64,000 nucleotides of DNA. Source: Lucinisca nassula. Taxonomy: Eukaryota > Mollusca > Bivalvia > Lucinida > Lucinidae. The stretch is from NCBI GenBank assembly GCA_963580285.1, contig OY757023.1, forward strand, positions 129,860,027 to 129,924,026, written 5' to 3'. Both the position numbers and the translations under genes were made by a program. The number at the start of each line of letters is the position of its first letter. The stretch's first letter is position 1. Positions 9,866-19,690 of this stretch are shown one piece after another. Under the pieces are notes generated by a model. That model was given only the letters and a program-made list of their open reading frames with translations. It was not told the DNA's origin and ran no database searches.

Positions 9866-9988
9866 AGCAATGTTTTAAAATCTCTCTCTCTCTAAAGTAT
9901 TCAATGTCTTGTCGAAAACGAAATACGAGAAAATGAGCTTTCACTCTTACAAACAAACAAACTATATACAGCTATTTTCAAAGTGCCT

Positions 9989-10189
9989 TTTAACCCTTAT
10001 CTTGCTGAATATTCATTTAAGCCACACCCATTTCTGTCTATCAACCAATCAAATTACTTGATGCAATTTATTGCTTCAAATTCATAAACTCAATGCCAAA
10101 CAGTGTAGATCCTGACCAGATGGCTTCTGATCTGGATCTACACTGTTTGCAAAGATATGGGTTGTCGTGAACAGCAAGATAATGGTTAA
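9989..10189. repeat. MITE, TTAACCCTTATC...GATAATGGTTAA
   Basis: The ends are inverted repeats (TTAACCCTTATCTTGCTGA against AGCAAGATAATGGTTAA). The interior carries an inverted pair CAGTGTAGATCCTGACCAG / CTGATCTGGATCTACACTG. The same structure occurs at 10353-10551 and 55138-55349. Confidence 0.85.
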
Positions 10190-10352
10190 TATGGAATCAT
10201 GGAATAACTGACTCTAATAAATAGGACATCTGTAAAAAATACTGTAGCCATCCTGAAACAGTATAGACCCTGATCAAACTGCTCAGGCTTATCTAGGTTT
10301 ACACTGTTTGATGTGGCAAGTGGGTTCCAATATTTGTTTCCAGATTCCATTC

Positions 10353-10551
10353 TTAACCCTTATCCTGCTGAATATTTTAATTAGCCCCTCCTACTCCTGA
10401 ATATCAACAACTCTAGGTTTTGGATTACATGTATTTGCTCAAATTCACAAACTGCATGACAGTGTAGATCCTGATCAGAGGGCTTCTGGTCTGGATCTAC
10501 ACTGTTTGCAAAGGTAGAGGTTATAGTGAACAGCAAGAGCACAACCTTTAA
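10353..10551. repeat. MITE, TTAACCC family
   Basis: It starts TTAACCCTTATCCTGCTGAATAT and has the AGTGTAGATCCTGATCAG / CTGGTCTGGATCTACACTG internal inverted repeat. It ends AGCAAGAGCACAACCTTTAA. Between this copy and the previous one, 10230-10320 holds an internal fragment (AGACCCTGATCAAACTG). Confidence 0.8.
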
Positions 10552-10599
10552 TAACAAAGTAAATGAATGCATCTTCAGTGAATGACTGGGACAGGCAAT

Positions 10600-10712
10600 G
10601 ATTTGGTAACGTTATGTCAACGTCGATGCACTGTCATGTTGAAGCAACGTCTCCATAATGACCTATACAGTGTTGACGGGGATGTTAAACCTCAAAACAA
10701 ACAAACAAACAT
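10600..10712 (+). mobile_element. 3' SINE fragment
   Basis: GAAGCAACGTCTCCATAATGACCTA, then GTTGACGGGGATGTTAAACC and a CAAACAAACAAAC tail, match the 3' half of the main SINE family. Confidence 0.7.
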
Positions 10713-11227
10713 AATGTGCCTGCTGGGAATGCAAAGTCAAATGACATTATTTACTTGCGACACGGAAGTGTGGAAATACACCATAACCTCTTTACAACAC
10801 TACTGATGGGGCCTAAAGCAGAAACCGGGAAAGTTAAACAACCATCTTTTACCCAAACAAATATGTATGGATTACATAGAGTAACCATCATTTATCTTTT
10901 CTATATAATCTACACAATACTGGGTCCATCTTGAATCTGTCTTACATCCAAAACCGTGTTATAGCAAGGTTAGGGTGTATTGGCCAATAGATGCATTCAT
11001 CTACTTTTGAGCATGCTATGTACAAAACTAAGAGAACAGATGAACTACAATTCACTGTCATCAAAAGCAAAAAAAGTCACTGACTCCGTGGAACCTGCTG
11101 CCAGGTGTGTCGCAGACTAGATTACATAACTGTCTCACTGAAGACAGACAATATCATCAGTAGTTTAGGTTAACTTAATGATTAAAAAAAAATATTTTTA
11201 TATGCTTATAAAATAAATGCAACCAAT

Positions 11228-11545
11228 TTACCAGTCATTTTCAGCCGGATAGGCCGTAATTAGCCGCCCCTCTTCGGTCTGCACCACTTTGCAGCCAAAA
11301 ACTTTCCTGCCGTGTCTGTCATGACCTGTCAGAAAGTTCATGACAGAAAAAAATATCTTCCGTCTCGGGAACCAAAATATCTTTTATAGCTAGAGTATTA
11401 TCCCTCCAACGCAAGCGTTTTCTTGTTGGTCTTGACTGCCGTCTGTTTATTAATGAACTTGCTCGCACCGGGACATGGGTTGATGTGTTTTTCGATGATG
11501 TGGCGACTGAAAAAGTGAAGGAAACCAAAGAGGAAATTTTTTACT
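11228..11545. other. Unassigned coding-like segments on both strands
   Basis: On the minus strand, 11332-11225 reads through TGHDRHGRKVFGCKVVQ and ends ITAYPAENDW before a stop. On the plus strand, a frame open from 11344 ends VDVFFDDVATEKVKE before TAG at about 11545. Both look more protein-like than their surroundings, but I cannot match either to a family and neither has clear splice sites. The segment lies between the two halves of the virus-like relic, so it could be further debris of it. Confidence 0.25.
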
Positions 11546-11639
11546 AGGAGCGTCAACTTTACGGAGTCGAAATTCCAAAATTTTACAAAAGCTCTTCCGT
11601 GTAATGATCACTCCTGTAAACCACGTTTAACACTGCAAA

Positions 11640-11960
11640 GTTTTCTTTATAATTCGCTCAAAACAGTGATTGTGGGTACTCGCTAGAGCCGCCTCACTGA
11701 GGCAGTTCTTAGGAGAAATCGCAATCCTTGTTTGGGCCAGACATCATTAAAACACTTATATGTAATTATGATCCCCTCAAAGTCCACTTTTATATAATAG
11801 TGAAACTGGGGTTAACAGGGGTTAACATTATTTTTCTTATTTCTGCTAAAAAAGGGCGGTTCCAACCGGTACTCACAATCTATGTTTTAGCAGAAACATG
11901 AAAAATATCAGAATTTTTATCATTTTGTTTTTGTGGAAATATTTAATAGGCATGTTTTCG
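11640..11960. repeat. Two decayed palindromic-core MITE pieces
   Basis: A diverged core lies at 11660-11735 (GTGGGTACTCGCTAGAGCCGCC / GGCAGTTCTTAGGAG). A second piece at 11753-11958 has the AACTGGGGTTAACAGGGG block, a deleted left core arm and the end AGGCATGTTTTCGTAAT. Confidence 0.65.
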
Positions 11961-12519
11961 TAATTAATAAGAAAAAATATGATAGATGCTAATTTGGAAA
12001 ACGCAATTTTAGCACATGAATAGGATATCGTAATATATAAAACCCACTTACTTCAAAAATTGCATCGTCGATGATTTGTGCCATGCCTCCGACGGTCATA
12101 GTCGGAATTTTTCACTGGATCCCATTTTAAACAGTTGTTAACGTGCGAGAAAAATGATGGCCCTTATTTTTTTCAGCACCAGTTTGTCTCCAAGCGCACT
12201 GACGGTGTCGAACGACGTTTTGCTAGGTGCATGTTTTTAATTGCCAAATATTTTTCACTAAACAGGCGCACTTTGTTAGCATTTGTTTCGCGTAATTAGC
12301 ACACTACGGCTATTATGTCCGCATATATAGTGTTATCATTATTGTGATAATTAGGCCCAGTTTTGTAGTAAAAGATTCGCGAGGTAAAGAAAGGCCCCAA
12401 TTCATAATATAAATATATATTTACTTCAAAAGAAAAACAAGCAAAAAACAACAGATTTTTGATACTTATTTATTAGATCACTAAAACATGAAGCTTTGCA
12501 GATGAGAAATTCTTACATT

Positions 12520-12690
12520 TTTACTAAAACTGCTCGAAACATAGATTGTGGCGAGGCGGTTCTAACGAGTTCCAACAATGTGTTTTTTGAGCAGGAATAA
12601 GATAATTAATGTATAAACCTATAAACCCCTGTTTTACTGAATAAATTTGGAATTGAAGGGGGGGGGGGGTTAAAATTATTCACTCGTATG
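12520..12690. repeat. Decayed palindromic-core MITE
   Basis: ACATAGATTGTGG is joined to GCGAGGCGGTTCTAACGAGTT, so the left core arm is deleted. The outer TAAACCCCTGTTTTACTG block is recognisable. It ends in a poly-G run at 12659-12670. Confidence 0.6.
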
Positions 12691-12697
12691 TTTGTGA

Positions 12698-13190
12698 TGA
12701 TAAAGAAGAAGTAAAACAAAGATCAGGAATTGATACAATTAACTTACTCCACCCATAAAAACACCAAAGGGAAAGAAATACAAACATTAAGCGACCAGAC
12801 CATAATGGAAACCTAAACAAAGGAAGGCCATAAGGACAGTTACTTTCCCACAAAATGGCCATATGGCCATCCAAAACCAAAAGACACAAGTGATACAAAC
12901 AGTAAGTAACAAACAACAACATAAATAAATCGCCACAGAAGAGCCGCCTTGGAACGGTCAGTGGAAGATTTCCACTGGGGGGCTTAAATCGATTTTACGT
13001 GGCCACAATCCTCGCCCTTACTTCCGTCGCGATTTAGACAAATAATTTGTTCAGTCCGCATGAAGGCCTCCTTACTCATCAGTGCAACATCTCCGTGAAC
13101 ACAAAAAATCAAAGAACCACAGAGGTGAGACAACGGTGAGGACTCGACAGCAAGAAACGTGGATATTAATGAAATCGACTAGTAAAGGTT
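12698..13190 (+). repeat. Dispersed ~600-bp repeat
   Basis: GTAAAACAAAGATCAGGAAT starts the copy. CCTAAACAAAGGAAGGCCATA, CGCCTTGGAACGGTCAGTGGA and TTAAATCGATTTTACGTGGCC follow in the same order as in the copies at 20165 and 28676. The minus strand holds a short hydrophobic frame repeated in each copy. Confidence 0.8.
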
Positions 13191-13239
13191 CTGATAAGTG
13201 GGGGATGAGAATCTGAGGTGACATACCTGTGTGTTATAA

Positions 13240-13830
13240 ATCATTTCATTATATCTCCAGAACAGTTATTTTGTCGATGCAAAATTTATGATGTTTTTCT
13301 TATACTCGAAAAATAGGTTGAGTGTGGCGGTTCTTACGAGTACCCGCAGCATTTAAATTGGAGCAGAAATATGAAAAATAATGTATACTCCTGTAAACAT
13401 CGCTTTTCTCTGTATAAACTGGAGTTTAGAGGGGTGTGCATTACATGGACTTGTTATCGTGATGAAAGGCCGTGCGTATTTTTTATGGAAGATCACCCTT
13501 TCACATAAACCCCTCATATATGGAGAACTTCATAAAATAAAGTTAAGGAGAGCTATTCCTTTCTTTTATGAAACCAGAGGACACATCGGGTAAACCAGTC
13601 CGTGAAATGAACAACCCTGTGAACCCAATGTAATATACCGAGAAAACTGGGGTGGGGTCTACGGGTGTATACATTATTTTCTTTGTGCTCGAAAACAGAA
13701 CTTCGTAGGTTCTCGTTAGAACCACTTTTAACGACCACCCACAATCTATGTTACGACTAGAAATGAAATGTTTACAATTTTCATCATATGAAACTATTTA
13801 GCTCTAGAGATATGAAAGACGCCTTTTTAG
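13240..13830. repeat. Three decayed palindromic-core MITE fragments
   Basis: Half-cores lie near 13322 (GTGGCGGTTCTTACGAGTACC) and 13710 (TTCTCGTTAGAACCACTTTTAACGACC). AAACTGGAGTTTAGAGGGG, CATGGACTTGTTATCGTGATG and AAACTGGGGTGGGG blocks of family B type are also present. No copy is complete. Confidence 0.6.
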
Positions 13831-14032
13831 CCCAATGGTGTGTTGTCAAATGAAAGAAACTGATATAATTTTCAAACTATTTAATAACGAACGTTATTTT
13901 TTGTTTTAACAAACAACGTATATCTATACAACAAACATAACATACATAACAAAATACATATCAAAATGCATACACAAGTAGTAATATACATAACTAAATA
14001 CATATCATCCAAATGAATATACGAGTAGTGTA

Positions 14033-14588
14033 TTATGCCTCATCCTTATCTGTCCAGTACAGCAGTTTATATGGTTCTTTGTGAACAGATATATTTCTGT
14101 TTTTGCGCCCGCACTTAAAACTGTAACAGTTAAAGTCTCCCATCAATCTGTGCCTCCAAAATTCCGCCGTATTGATTACGTCATGAAGATATTTACAAGC
14201 TTGGGCCATGTTCAGAACCTCGCCACTCGATAATTGGTCAGCAATCATTTCGATAATTTCTGGTGGAATAGTCGACAATTTTGGAACACGACGTGGCATG
14301 GCAATCGCCATGTATGTTCCCGGTAATATGGTCGAAGCGCAGTCTACATTTATCCCCAAGAAATCTAGTTCAGCTGTTTGTCGCTGAGAGGGCACAATGA
14401 CCGTTTCAAGCGTCGACAACCATTTGAGATCTCCGACTCTAGATGTCAACCAGTGATCATGAAGGTATCCCGGCTGCATCGCTACCTTCGTTTTCACAAG
14501 CGGAAGTCTTTGTCCACATGGGATCAGTTCATCTTCTCCAATTATTTCTGTTTCAATGTCATACCCATGTGAGAAGTCTAGCCGCCTT
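14033..14588 (-). CDS. F-box protein, terminal exon
   Basis: On the minus strand a likely acceptor, CACCCCTTAG, precedes 14588. The frame then stays open for about 185 codons to TAA at 14033. An F-box lies near 14272-14138: a TIPPEIIEMIADQLSS helix, EVLNMAQACKYLHDVI, then EFWRHRLMGDF. Such proteins use this motif to bind SKP1 and bring substrates to SCF ubiquitin ligases. The preceding 100 residues (including HGYDIETEIIGEDELIPCG) match no domain I know. No ATG lies near the acceptor, so upstream exons are expected but not found. It shares its strand with the lyase exons and the polymerase relic. It could be a host gene nested in the lyase intron or an ORF carried by the virus-like element. 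Unlike its neighbours it is unbroken. Confidence 0.65.
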
Positions 14589-14589
14589 C

Positions 14590-15200
14590 TAAGGGGTGGG
14601 GGGTGGGGGCTTAACTGCAGGTGGTTATTCTGACATTAGTCTTTATTAGCCCGTAGAATAACGACAGTGCCCTAAATGAAAGTCTTGTGGTTCTCTTTTG
14701 TCCATCTGTGATAAGGGCATACATCGACCCGTCTTCCACTTCCTCCACTCTGGCTTAACTGCCGGAAGGCAAAAGTTTTCTTTTTCTCTCCATTCTGTGT
14801 TTGCTCTAACGAGAACTGAGAACTTTGGAAATTATATGTCGAGTAATTATTATTTGTTGTTGATTGCAGATAAACATAGGTACATAACATTAGTCCCTTT
14901 TTAGCCTATTCAAATGCTCCGCCCACATGAATTTATTTCCAGTCAACCGCTTTCGCTTCGCTTGATTGGAACTTATTGCGGTATTATTTTTTTTGATTTG
15001 TTTTTTGTTGTTTTTTTCACGTCTTGTTGTTTATGTAAACATTGCTTTGATGCATATATTCCTGTTCCGTATTGGGTTAAATTTGTTACTTTTTGGTGTT
15101 CATCAGGGGGGGGGGGCATTTTTATGGGCTGCATTGTTTACACATTATTTCACACACTTTCACATCCATTCCGATAATACCACCGTGCGCTTAAAATAGC
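14590..15200. other. No gene recognised
   Basis: The sequence is AT-rich with G runs (14593-14612, 15105-15116). I see no domain and no repeat copy that I recognise. Confidence 0.4.
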
Positions 15201-15425
15201 GATTCCATATCTCCAGAATTATCATTTTTAAAATGAATTCTTTTTTCTGCTTCAAACATTGCTCGTGAGTGCTTGCTAGAACCGCCTCTCTGGGGCGGTT
15301 CTTACGAGAACCCACAATCTATTTTTATGAGCAAAAATGAGGAAAAACAATGAACACCAGTTTTCTCTATGTAAAATGGGATTTAGAGGCGCGTACATTA
15401 CCCGGGCTTGTTAACATGATGGTTT
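15200..15425 (-). repeat. Palindromic-core MITE, family B-like
   Basis: The core is at about 15268-15320 (GCTTGCTAGAACCGCCTCTC with GGGGCGGTTCTTACGAGAACCC). The ACCAGTTTTCTCTATGTAAAATGGGATTT block follows, and the end is CGGGCTTGTTAACATGATG. Confidence 0.7.
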
Positions 15426-15849
15426 TTGGTGTACTGCAAGGAGAAGTTTTCTAGCCTACATTGTTTACATAGATTGAGAAAGAGTAAAGCTCACATTTTA
15501 AATACGTACATAAACTTCATGCTTTGGAAAAGAATACAAAATACAGTTCTAAAATAATCTTTACACCTTTCAAAGGCAATCCAATTGTCTGCTACTCGCA
15601 TAAAGCTAACTTTTAGTCACTGCATTGGGTGCTGTCCGCTATTAAGTCTATAGTGCCCATAACTTAATGAGTCGTTAGCAGAAAGGTAGAACCGTTTTGT
15701 GTCGATGGGCGAAAGCATGCGTCGTTCTGTGCTCACATGATACGACGATACGACGTTGCTTACACATTGTGTGCCTGCTGGGTTAAGCTTCATTATCAAA
15801 ATAATATTTGTGGGAAGAAACATAATGCTAATCACCTGAGCAATGGCTA

Positions 15850-16680
15850 TGATCTAAGACCACACTGTCTCCCTCTAAGAAAGGGTCTCTGCAAATTCAA
15901 CAGATATCGTTGGATGCCTCCACATTGGCTAAACCTTCGTCACACCAGGTCACTGGGACCGTCGCTGACAATATAGAAAATGTTTCGTCTTCTTCTCAGA
16001 AGTCTTTCCATGGGGTCATCCGAGTCAGTTCCTCGATAATACACTGGAGCCTGCGTGTAGGAGTTATCAACGCTGATTCTAATAAGAGTATGATATAGGA
16101 TCTAGTCTTCGTTCCCGAACTTCGTGGCCGTGCATTTGAACGTCGTTTGCGAGCAGTGGAACAGTACTGCACTCAAAGGAAGCTACTATGACGAAGCTCA
16201 CTCTCTTGAGCTTGCCAAAGTTTCTAAATTTCAGTGATTTCTGACTCTCTCCAGGCATCAGGCATCGCACAGCCTCTTCCTCCAGGGAGCAGAGTCGTTC
16301 ATGCTCCGTGAGGGCCTCGGCTGAACGCTTGGTAGTTAAGCATCGCGTGCACACAAATACTTTTTTCTGTCCCTAGTTGCGAAGATATTAGTCTGTTCAT
16401 ATGTTTGATAGCACAGTAATACAACTTCACTTGCCGAAAACGTCTGAATTCTCTCATAGGTTTCTCTCCAGTTGCCCTCTTCGGTTCGAGAAGAAGTATA
16501 TTAAGTCTGCCTGTTCGCCTTGGATTAAACTTAAGTTTATAGTTTACTAAAGTATCTTGGAATAACGAGCGTCGGGTCTGTGTGTTCATCATCACCGTCA
16601 CCAGCACCATCACCACAGCTGCTTTCACCACCACTTCTTTTCCTACCGCCCTGAGCCGATTCAGCGCCACTCTTATGGTG
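15850..16680 (-). pseudogene. Exonuclease region of a protein-primed type B DNA polymerase (Polinton/adintovirus-like)
   Basis: Minus-strand fragments carry the characteristic run before the first exonuclease motif. RLNILLLEP and a KLYYCAIKHMNRLISSQLG stretch are in one frame. CTRCLTTKRSAEALTEHERL (zinc-finger-like, two Cys, one His), RNFGKLKRVSFVIVASFEC and PLLAND are in a second. VYYRGTDSDDPMERLL is in a third. In this family the segment before the exonuclease domain reads HYCxIKxMxRLxxSQ, CxxCxxxF..H, then YADFE. Here the Exo I acidic residue is lost (ASFEC). At least two frameshifts and several stops are present. The palm domain is absent from the window. The fragment is non-functional. 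It lies on the strand opposite the ATPase block, the usual arrangement in adintovirus-type genomes. Confidence 0.7.
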
Positions 16681-16781
16681 GGTTCTTTTGTGACGTTTCA
16701 GCGTTCTAGCACTGCTAAAGTTCTTCGAGCAGCGTTTGCATTGGAATATTCATCTGCTCGTATTGAACTGCAGGATTTGTT

Positions 16782-16828
16782 ATATAAAGGTTTGGTTCAA
16801 GGGGGTCAGAATTATATAGGCGTATCAT
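16782..16828 (-). repeat. Family A MITE end fragment
   Basis: TGGTTCAAGGGGGTCAGAATTATATAGGCG is the terminal segment of family A, abutting the next element. Confidence 0.6.
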
Positions 16829-16831
16829 ACC

Positions 16832-17064
16832 CATCACAAAAGCAAGTCTGTGAAACAAAGACCCATCTAAACCCCACTTGATACAGAGAAGGTGGGGTTT
16901 ATGGGGATATATGTTATCTGCCTTACTTTTGTAAAAATACATAGATTGTGGGTAAACGCCTCCTTATGAGCACAAACACTCTATGTTGAAAGAAGAAATA
17001 AAACAGATGCTACAATTTTTACCAAACATTTGTGGACATTTCACATGGACATGTTTTCCTAATC
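16832..17064 (+). repeat. Palindromic-core MITE next to lyase exon d donor
   Basis: The left end is CATCACAAAAGCAAGTCTGTG and the right end GGACATGTTTTCCTAATC. The core is decayed (GTGGGTAAACGCCTCC / TTATGAGCACAAACACTC). The right end lies 17 bp from the exon at 17082. Seen from the gene strand, the element starts 17 bp after the GT donor. Confidence 0.75.
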
Positions 17065-17081
17065 TAATAAAGACTATTTAC

Positions 17082-17253
17082 CTGCCTGCTTAGTCTTCTG
17101 TAAATGTTCCAAAAACTCGTTCACAGCAGGGTGTTCAATTCTAGATGATATGATGTTTGGTAATGCTGGGGTTGCTTCCCCTCCCTCATCTGGATTAGAT
17201 CTAAACACCTCATGGAAATACTGTACTGCAGTATACAGAATCATGTTGTTGCC
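17082..17253 (-). CDS. SCLY: Selenocysteine lyase-like, exon d (172 nt)
   Basis: The acceptor TTTCAG precedes 17253 and the donor GTAAAT follows 17082. The exon enters in phase 0 and leaves in phase 1. It encodes GNNMILYTAVQYFHEVFRS, then PDEGGEATPALPNIISSRIE, HPAVNEFLEH and LQKTKQA. This follows the TSGGTE motif of the previous exon directly, as in class V aminotransferase-fold selenocysteine lyases. Those enzymes release selenide from selenocysteine using pyridoxal phosphate, leaving alanine. SxEHPAV is the conserved substrate-side segment before the lyase fold's central part. The next exon, expected to carry the PLP lysine later, was not found between here and position 1. Confidence 0.85.
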
Positions 17254-17261
17254 CTGAAACG

Positions 17262-17402
17262 CATTACGGCGGGCACATGACGTAATTGTGACGTCGCATC
17301 AATGTCGGTACAATTTCATGGCATTTATGCAACGTTACATCCACGTCGGTGCAACGTCGTGACGTTGCACCGACGTTGATTTGACGTTGTCCTAACGACG
17401 AT
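17262..17402. repeat. ACGTTG-rich MITE
   Basis: GGGCACATGACGTAATTGTGACGTC, GGTGCAACGTCGTGACGTTGCACC (a near-perfect palindrome) and TTTGACGTTGTCCTAACGACG match the copy at 49313-49472. It begins about 8 bp upstream of the lyase exon d acceptor. Confidence 0.75.
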
Positions 17403-17579
17403 TACATTATCAAAGTCTATGATATTTAGCATGGTTCCAGACAAGTTGGTATAAGCAGGATAATTAAACCATATATGACAATGGAATATCCCTCCTGATA
17501 AGTTTGGAGTAGTCAGTTTCCAATTATAGGGGCGCCAGATTTGTTTTGTAAGTGTTGCAAAATGAGTTTTGCAAAATGT

Positions 17580-17725
17580 AAGTACAGTTTGTACTTTCAG
17601 CAACTGCGTTGACCCAGATCAGACGCCGCGTTCTGCCACGTACGTCGAGTTCTGCGCGGTCTGATCTGGGTCTGCACTGTTTGCCAATATCTTAAAAAAG
17701 GACAGCTAGGCATGTATGGGTTAAG
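17580..17725. repeat. Inverted-repeat fragment, TTAACCC-MITE type
   Basis: GACCCAGATCAGACGCCGCG and CGCGGTCTGATCTGGGTC are inverted around ACGTACGT. AGTGTTTGCCAATAT-like sequence and ATGGGTTAA at the end link it to the TTAACCC family. Confidence 0.6.
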
Positions 17726-17854
17726 GGATAATTTGCATGATTTCTGGGTAGAACCCAATATAGTGTGACCCATAATAAAGAAATCTTGACATTCATATCA
17801 GTCCCACTGACCGATGATGCCCTAAATGACATCATACTGAACATTCACAATGTT

Positions 17855-18133
17855 CATTAGGAAAACATGTCCGTGTGCAATTATGGCGTCCAACATGGTG
17901 TCAGAAGTTATACATTTTGGGTAAAAATGATAACATCTTTGTTATTTCTGCTTTCAACATAGATTGTGAGTGCTCGTTAGAACCGCCTCAATGAGGCGGT
18001 TCTAACGAGTACCCACAATCTATGTTTTTGAGCAAAAATAAGGCAGATAATGTATACCCCCGCAAACCCCAGTTTTCTCTATATAAAGTGGGGTTTAGAG
18101 GGGTCTTCGTTTCACGGACTTGTTATCCTCATG
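17855..18133 (-). repeat. Palindromic-core MITE, family B variant, full length
   Basis: The ends are CATTAGGAAAACATGTCCGTG and CACGGACTTGTTATCCTCATG. The core at 17955-18020 is nearly perfect. Its left end is the same subtype as the element beside lyase exon d. Confidence 0.85.
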
Positions 18134-18139
18134 GGTACT

Positions 18140-18275
18140 TGTAAGAACTGCGACAATAAGTCTAGTTCTGAATACCCCTCTAGATCTCACTTTATATTAA
18201 GAAAACTGGGGTTTACCGGGAAGGCGGTTCTAACGTGTACCCACAATCTATATTTTGAGCAGAAATTGTTTGTAT
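18140..18275. repeat. Palindromic-core MITE fragment
   Basis: AGAAAACTGGGGTTTACCGGG is joined to AAGGCGGTTCTAACGTGTACCCACAATC, so the left core arm is deleted. It runs into AT-rich sequence. Confidence 0.6.
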
Positions 18276-18571
18276 GTTTGTTTGTTTTGGAATTGAAAGG
18301 CCCAGTCAACAGCATTCTAGGTCATTTTTGAGCCCGACAGTTTACTTATCGACATTTTTCCTGGGAAGGCTTATACGTAAGCGGTTAATCAGTACAGTGC
18401 ACAGTCCTTTGCCAGAATCTGACAACTGCCCTAAGGCTTCTTGAATCAATTGAAGGGAGAGAATGACCGTAGAAAAGATTTCATGATCAATCTCCACGAA
18501 AGAATGTTGCCGACCCTGGCATGTGTTGAACCCGCATACTCCTGATCACCAGTCAGACGCGCATCCGACTC

Positions 18572-18676
18572 TTAAGCAGAAATAAGACCATTATCACAAT
18601 TTTTCATCTTAAAATTTTCATTTTTTTTTCGGCAGAAAAATTGACCATGAATTTATATAGGCGTGTTTTCGTAATG
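18572..18676 (+). repeat. Half family A MITE next to lyase exon c donor
   Basis: Only the right half remains: AAGCAGAAATAAG to GGCGTGTTTTCGTAATG. Its intact terminus lies 31 bp from the exon at 18708, on the donor side. Confidence 0.8.
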
Positions 18677-18707
18677 CCATTTAGAACAAAACAGGTCAAA
18701 AACATAC

Positions 18708-18736
18708 CTCGGTTCCTCCTGATGTGAATACGATAT
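18708..18736 (-). CDS. SCLY: Selenocysteine lyase-like, exon c (29-nt microexon)
   Basis: Twenty-nine bases lie between acceptor ATTTCAG and donor GTATGT. They supply the last two bases of an Asp codon (the first base comes from exon b), then IVFTSGGTE. The result matches the D-I-I-F-T-S-G-G-T-E motif of selenocysteine lyases, which lies beside the cofactor pocket. Entry phase is 1 and exit phase 0, which fits exons b and d exactly. Such a short exon is easy to miss in automatic annotation. Confidence 0.85.
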
Positions 18737-18800
18737 CTGAAATAGTAATATTAAAATATTCTTCGTGAATAATGTTTAAAAAGTGTGTATTCACTCAGAT

Positions 18801-18890
18801 ATAACATCAGGTTAACAAGTCCGTGTAATGAACACCCCTCTAAACCCCACTTTATATAGAGAAAAGAGGGGTTTATGGGCGTATACATTA
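18801..18890 (+). repeat. Family B MITE, left third only
   Basis: CATCAGGTTAACAAGTCCGTGTAATG, then CTAAACCCCACTTTATATAGAGAAA and GGGGTTTATGGGCGTATACATTA; the core and right end are missing. It ends about 65 bp upstream of exon c in gene orientation. Confidence 0.7.
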
Positions 18891-19109
18891 CATTCTTGCA
18901 CACCAGACAAGGAAATCCGTGATTTTACCCTGGGATAGAAATTTATGTTCTGACCCTGGTGTTCCGACCCAGGCAACTAACATAAATGCGCTTCAATTCT
19001 GTTCAACTGCCGGAACTACTTCCGCACTACTTTTTTTTGTAAACAATATACATGTACATGTGCGAGCTGTCAAAACTAACCGAAGGTGTTGTGCAAGAAA
19101 AAGAATCCA

Positions 19110-19246
19110 ATATGGGGTTCTGTTGTAGATGGGCGTTTCCAACCCTCGGGATGACCGTGCTGAGCGGAACCTCGGCGTAGCCTCGGTTCCGCTCAGCACG
19201 GTCATCCCTCGGGTTGGAAACGCTCATCTACAACAGAACCCCATAT
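19110..19246. repeat. Near-perfect 137-bp hairpin
   Basis: Arms of about 62 bases pair almost perfectly: ATATGGGGTTCTGTTGTAGA at the left against its complement at the right, with a loop around TCGGCGTAGCCTC. It is unrelated in sequence to the common palindromic core. Confidence 0.85.
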
Positions 19247-19264
19247 AAGATTCTTATATTCTTT

Positions 19265-19558
19265 CACCCCTGCCCATCGGGGCTTGGAGAAATTGACTGG
19301 GCAGCATGGTGCTTCCACGCAGAGCTGAAACTGACCACACATGAGTACTGGTAAACTGCTTAGAAGGATTAAGCCTGCCCAGGTAAAGTGGTGCGAGTAA
19401 GACTGCCCAGTGCATATAAGCCTTTTGGTTTCACTGGGTGGCAGGACTTGAGAAGTCATTTCATCTCAATGTCGGGTAAAAGTCCCACAAAATTGGAAGC
19501 AGCGTCTCCAAAATGACCTAAAAAGTGTTGACGGGGACATTAAACCTCAATATAAACA
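19265..19558 (+). mobile_element. SINE, main family
   Basis: This copy has the head GCCCATCGGGGCTTGGAGAAAT, the body AAGGATTAAGCCTGCCCAGG and the 3' part AAATTGGAAGCAGCGTCTCC. It ends GTTGACGGGGACATTAAACC with an A-rich tail. Confidence 0.85.
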
Positions 19559-19559
19559 A

Positions 19560-19690
19560 AAAAACATAGCGTTCTTTATTTTTGCTCATATACATAGATT
19601 GTCGATACTCGTTAGAATTGACTCAATAATATGGTTCTATGTATATTTGGACTAGAAATAAGACAAATATCGAACATTTAATATAAACAT
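19560..19690. repeat. Decayed palindromic-core MITE
   Basis: ACATAGATTGTCGATACTCGTTAGAATTGACTC is followed by a shortened right arm and GGACTAGAAATAAG. Confidence 0.5.

Noticed and set aside
12680..12922. Hydrophobic minus-strand frame that looks like a small membrane protein
   Set aside because: The same frame occurs in every copy of a dispersed repeat and lacks a consistent start.
16582..16881. Plus-strand frame with Thr-rich start
   Set aside because: Antisense of the polymerase relic running into MITE sequence.
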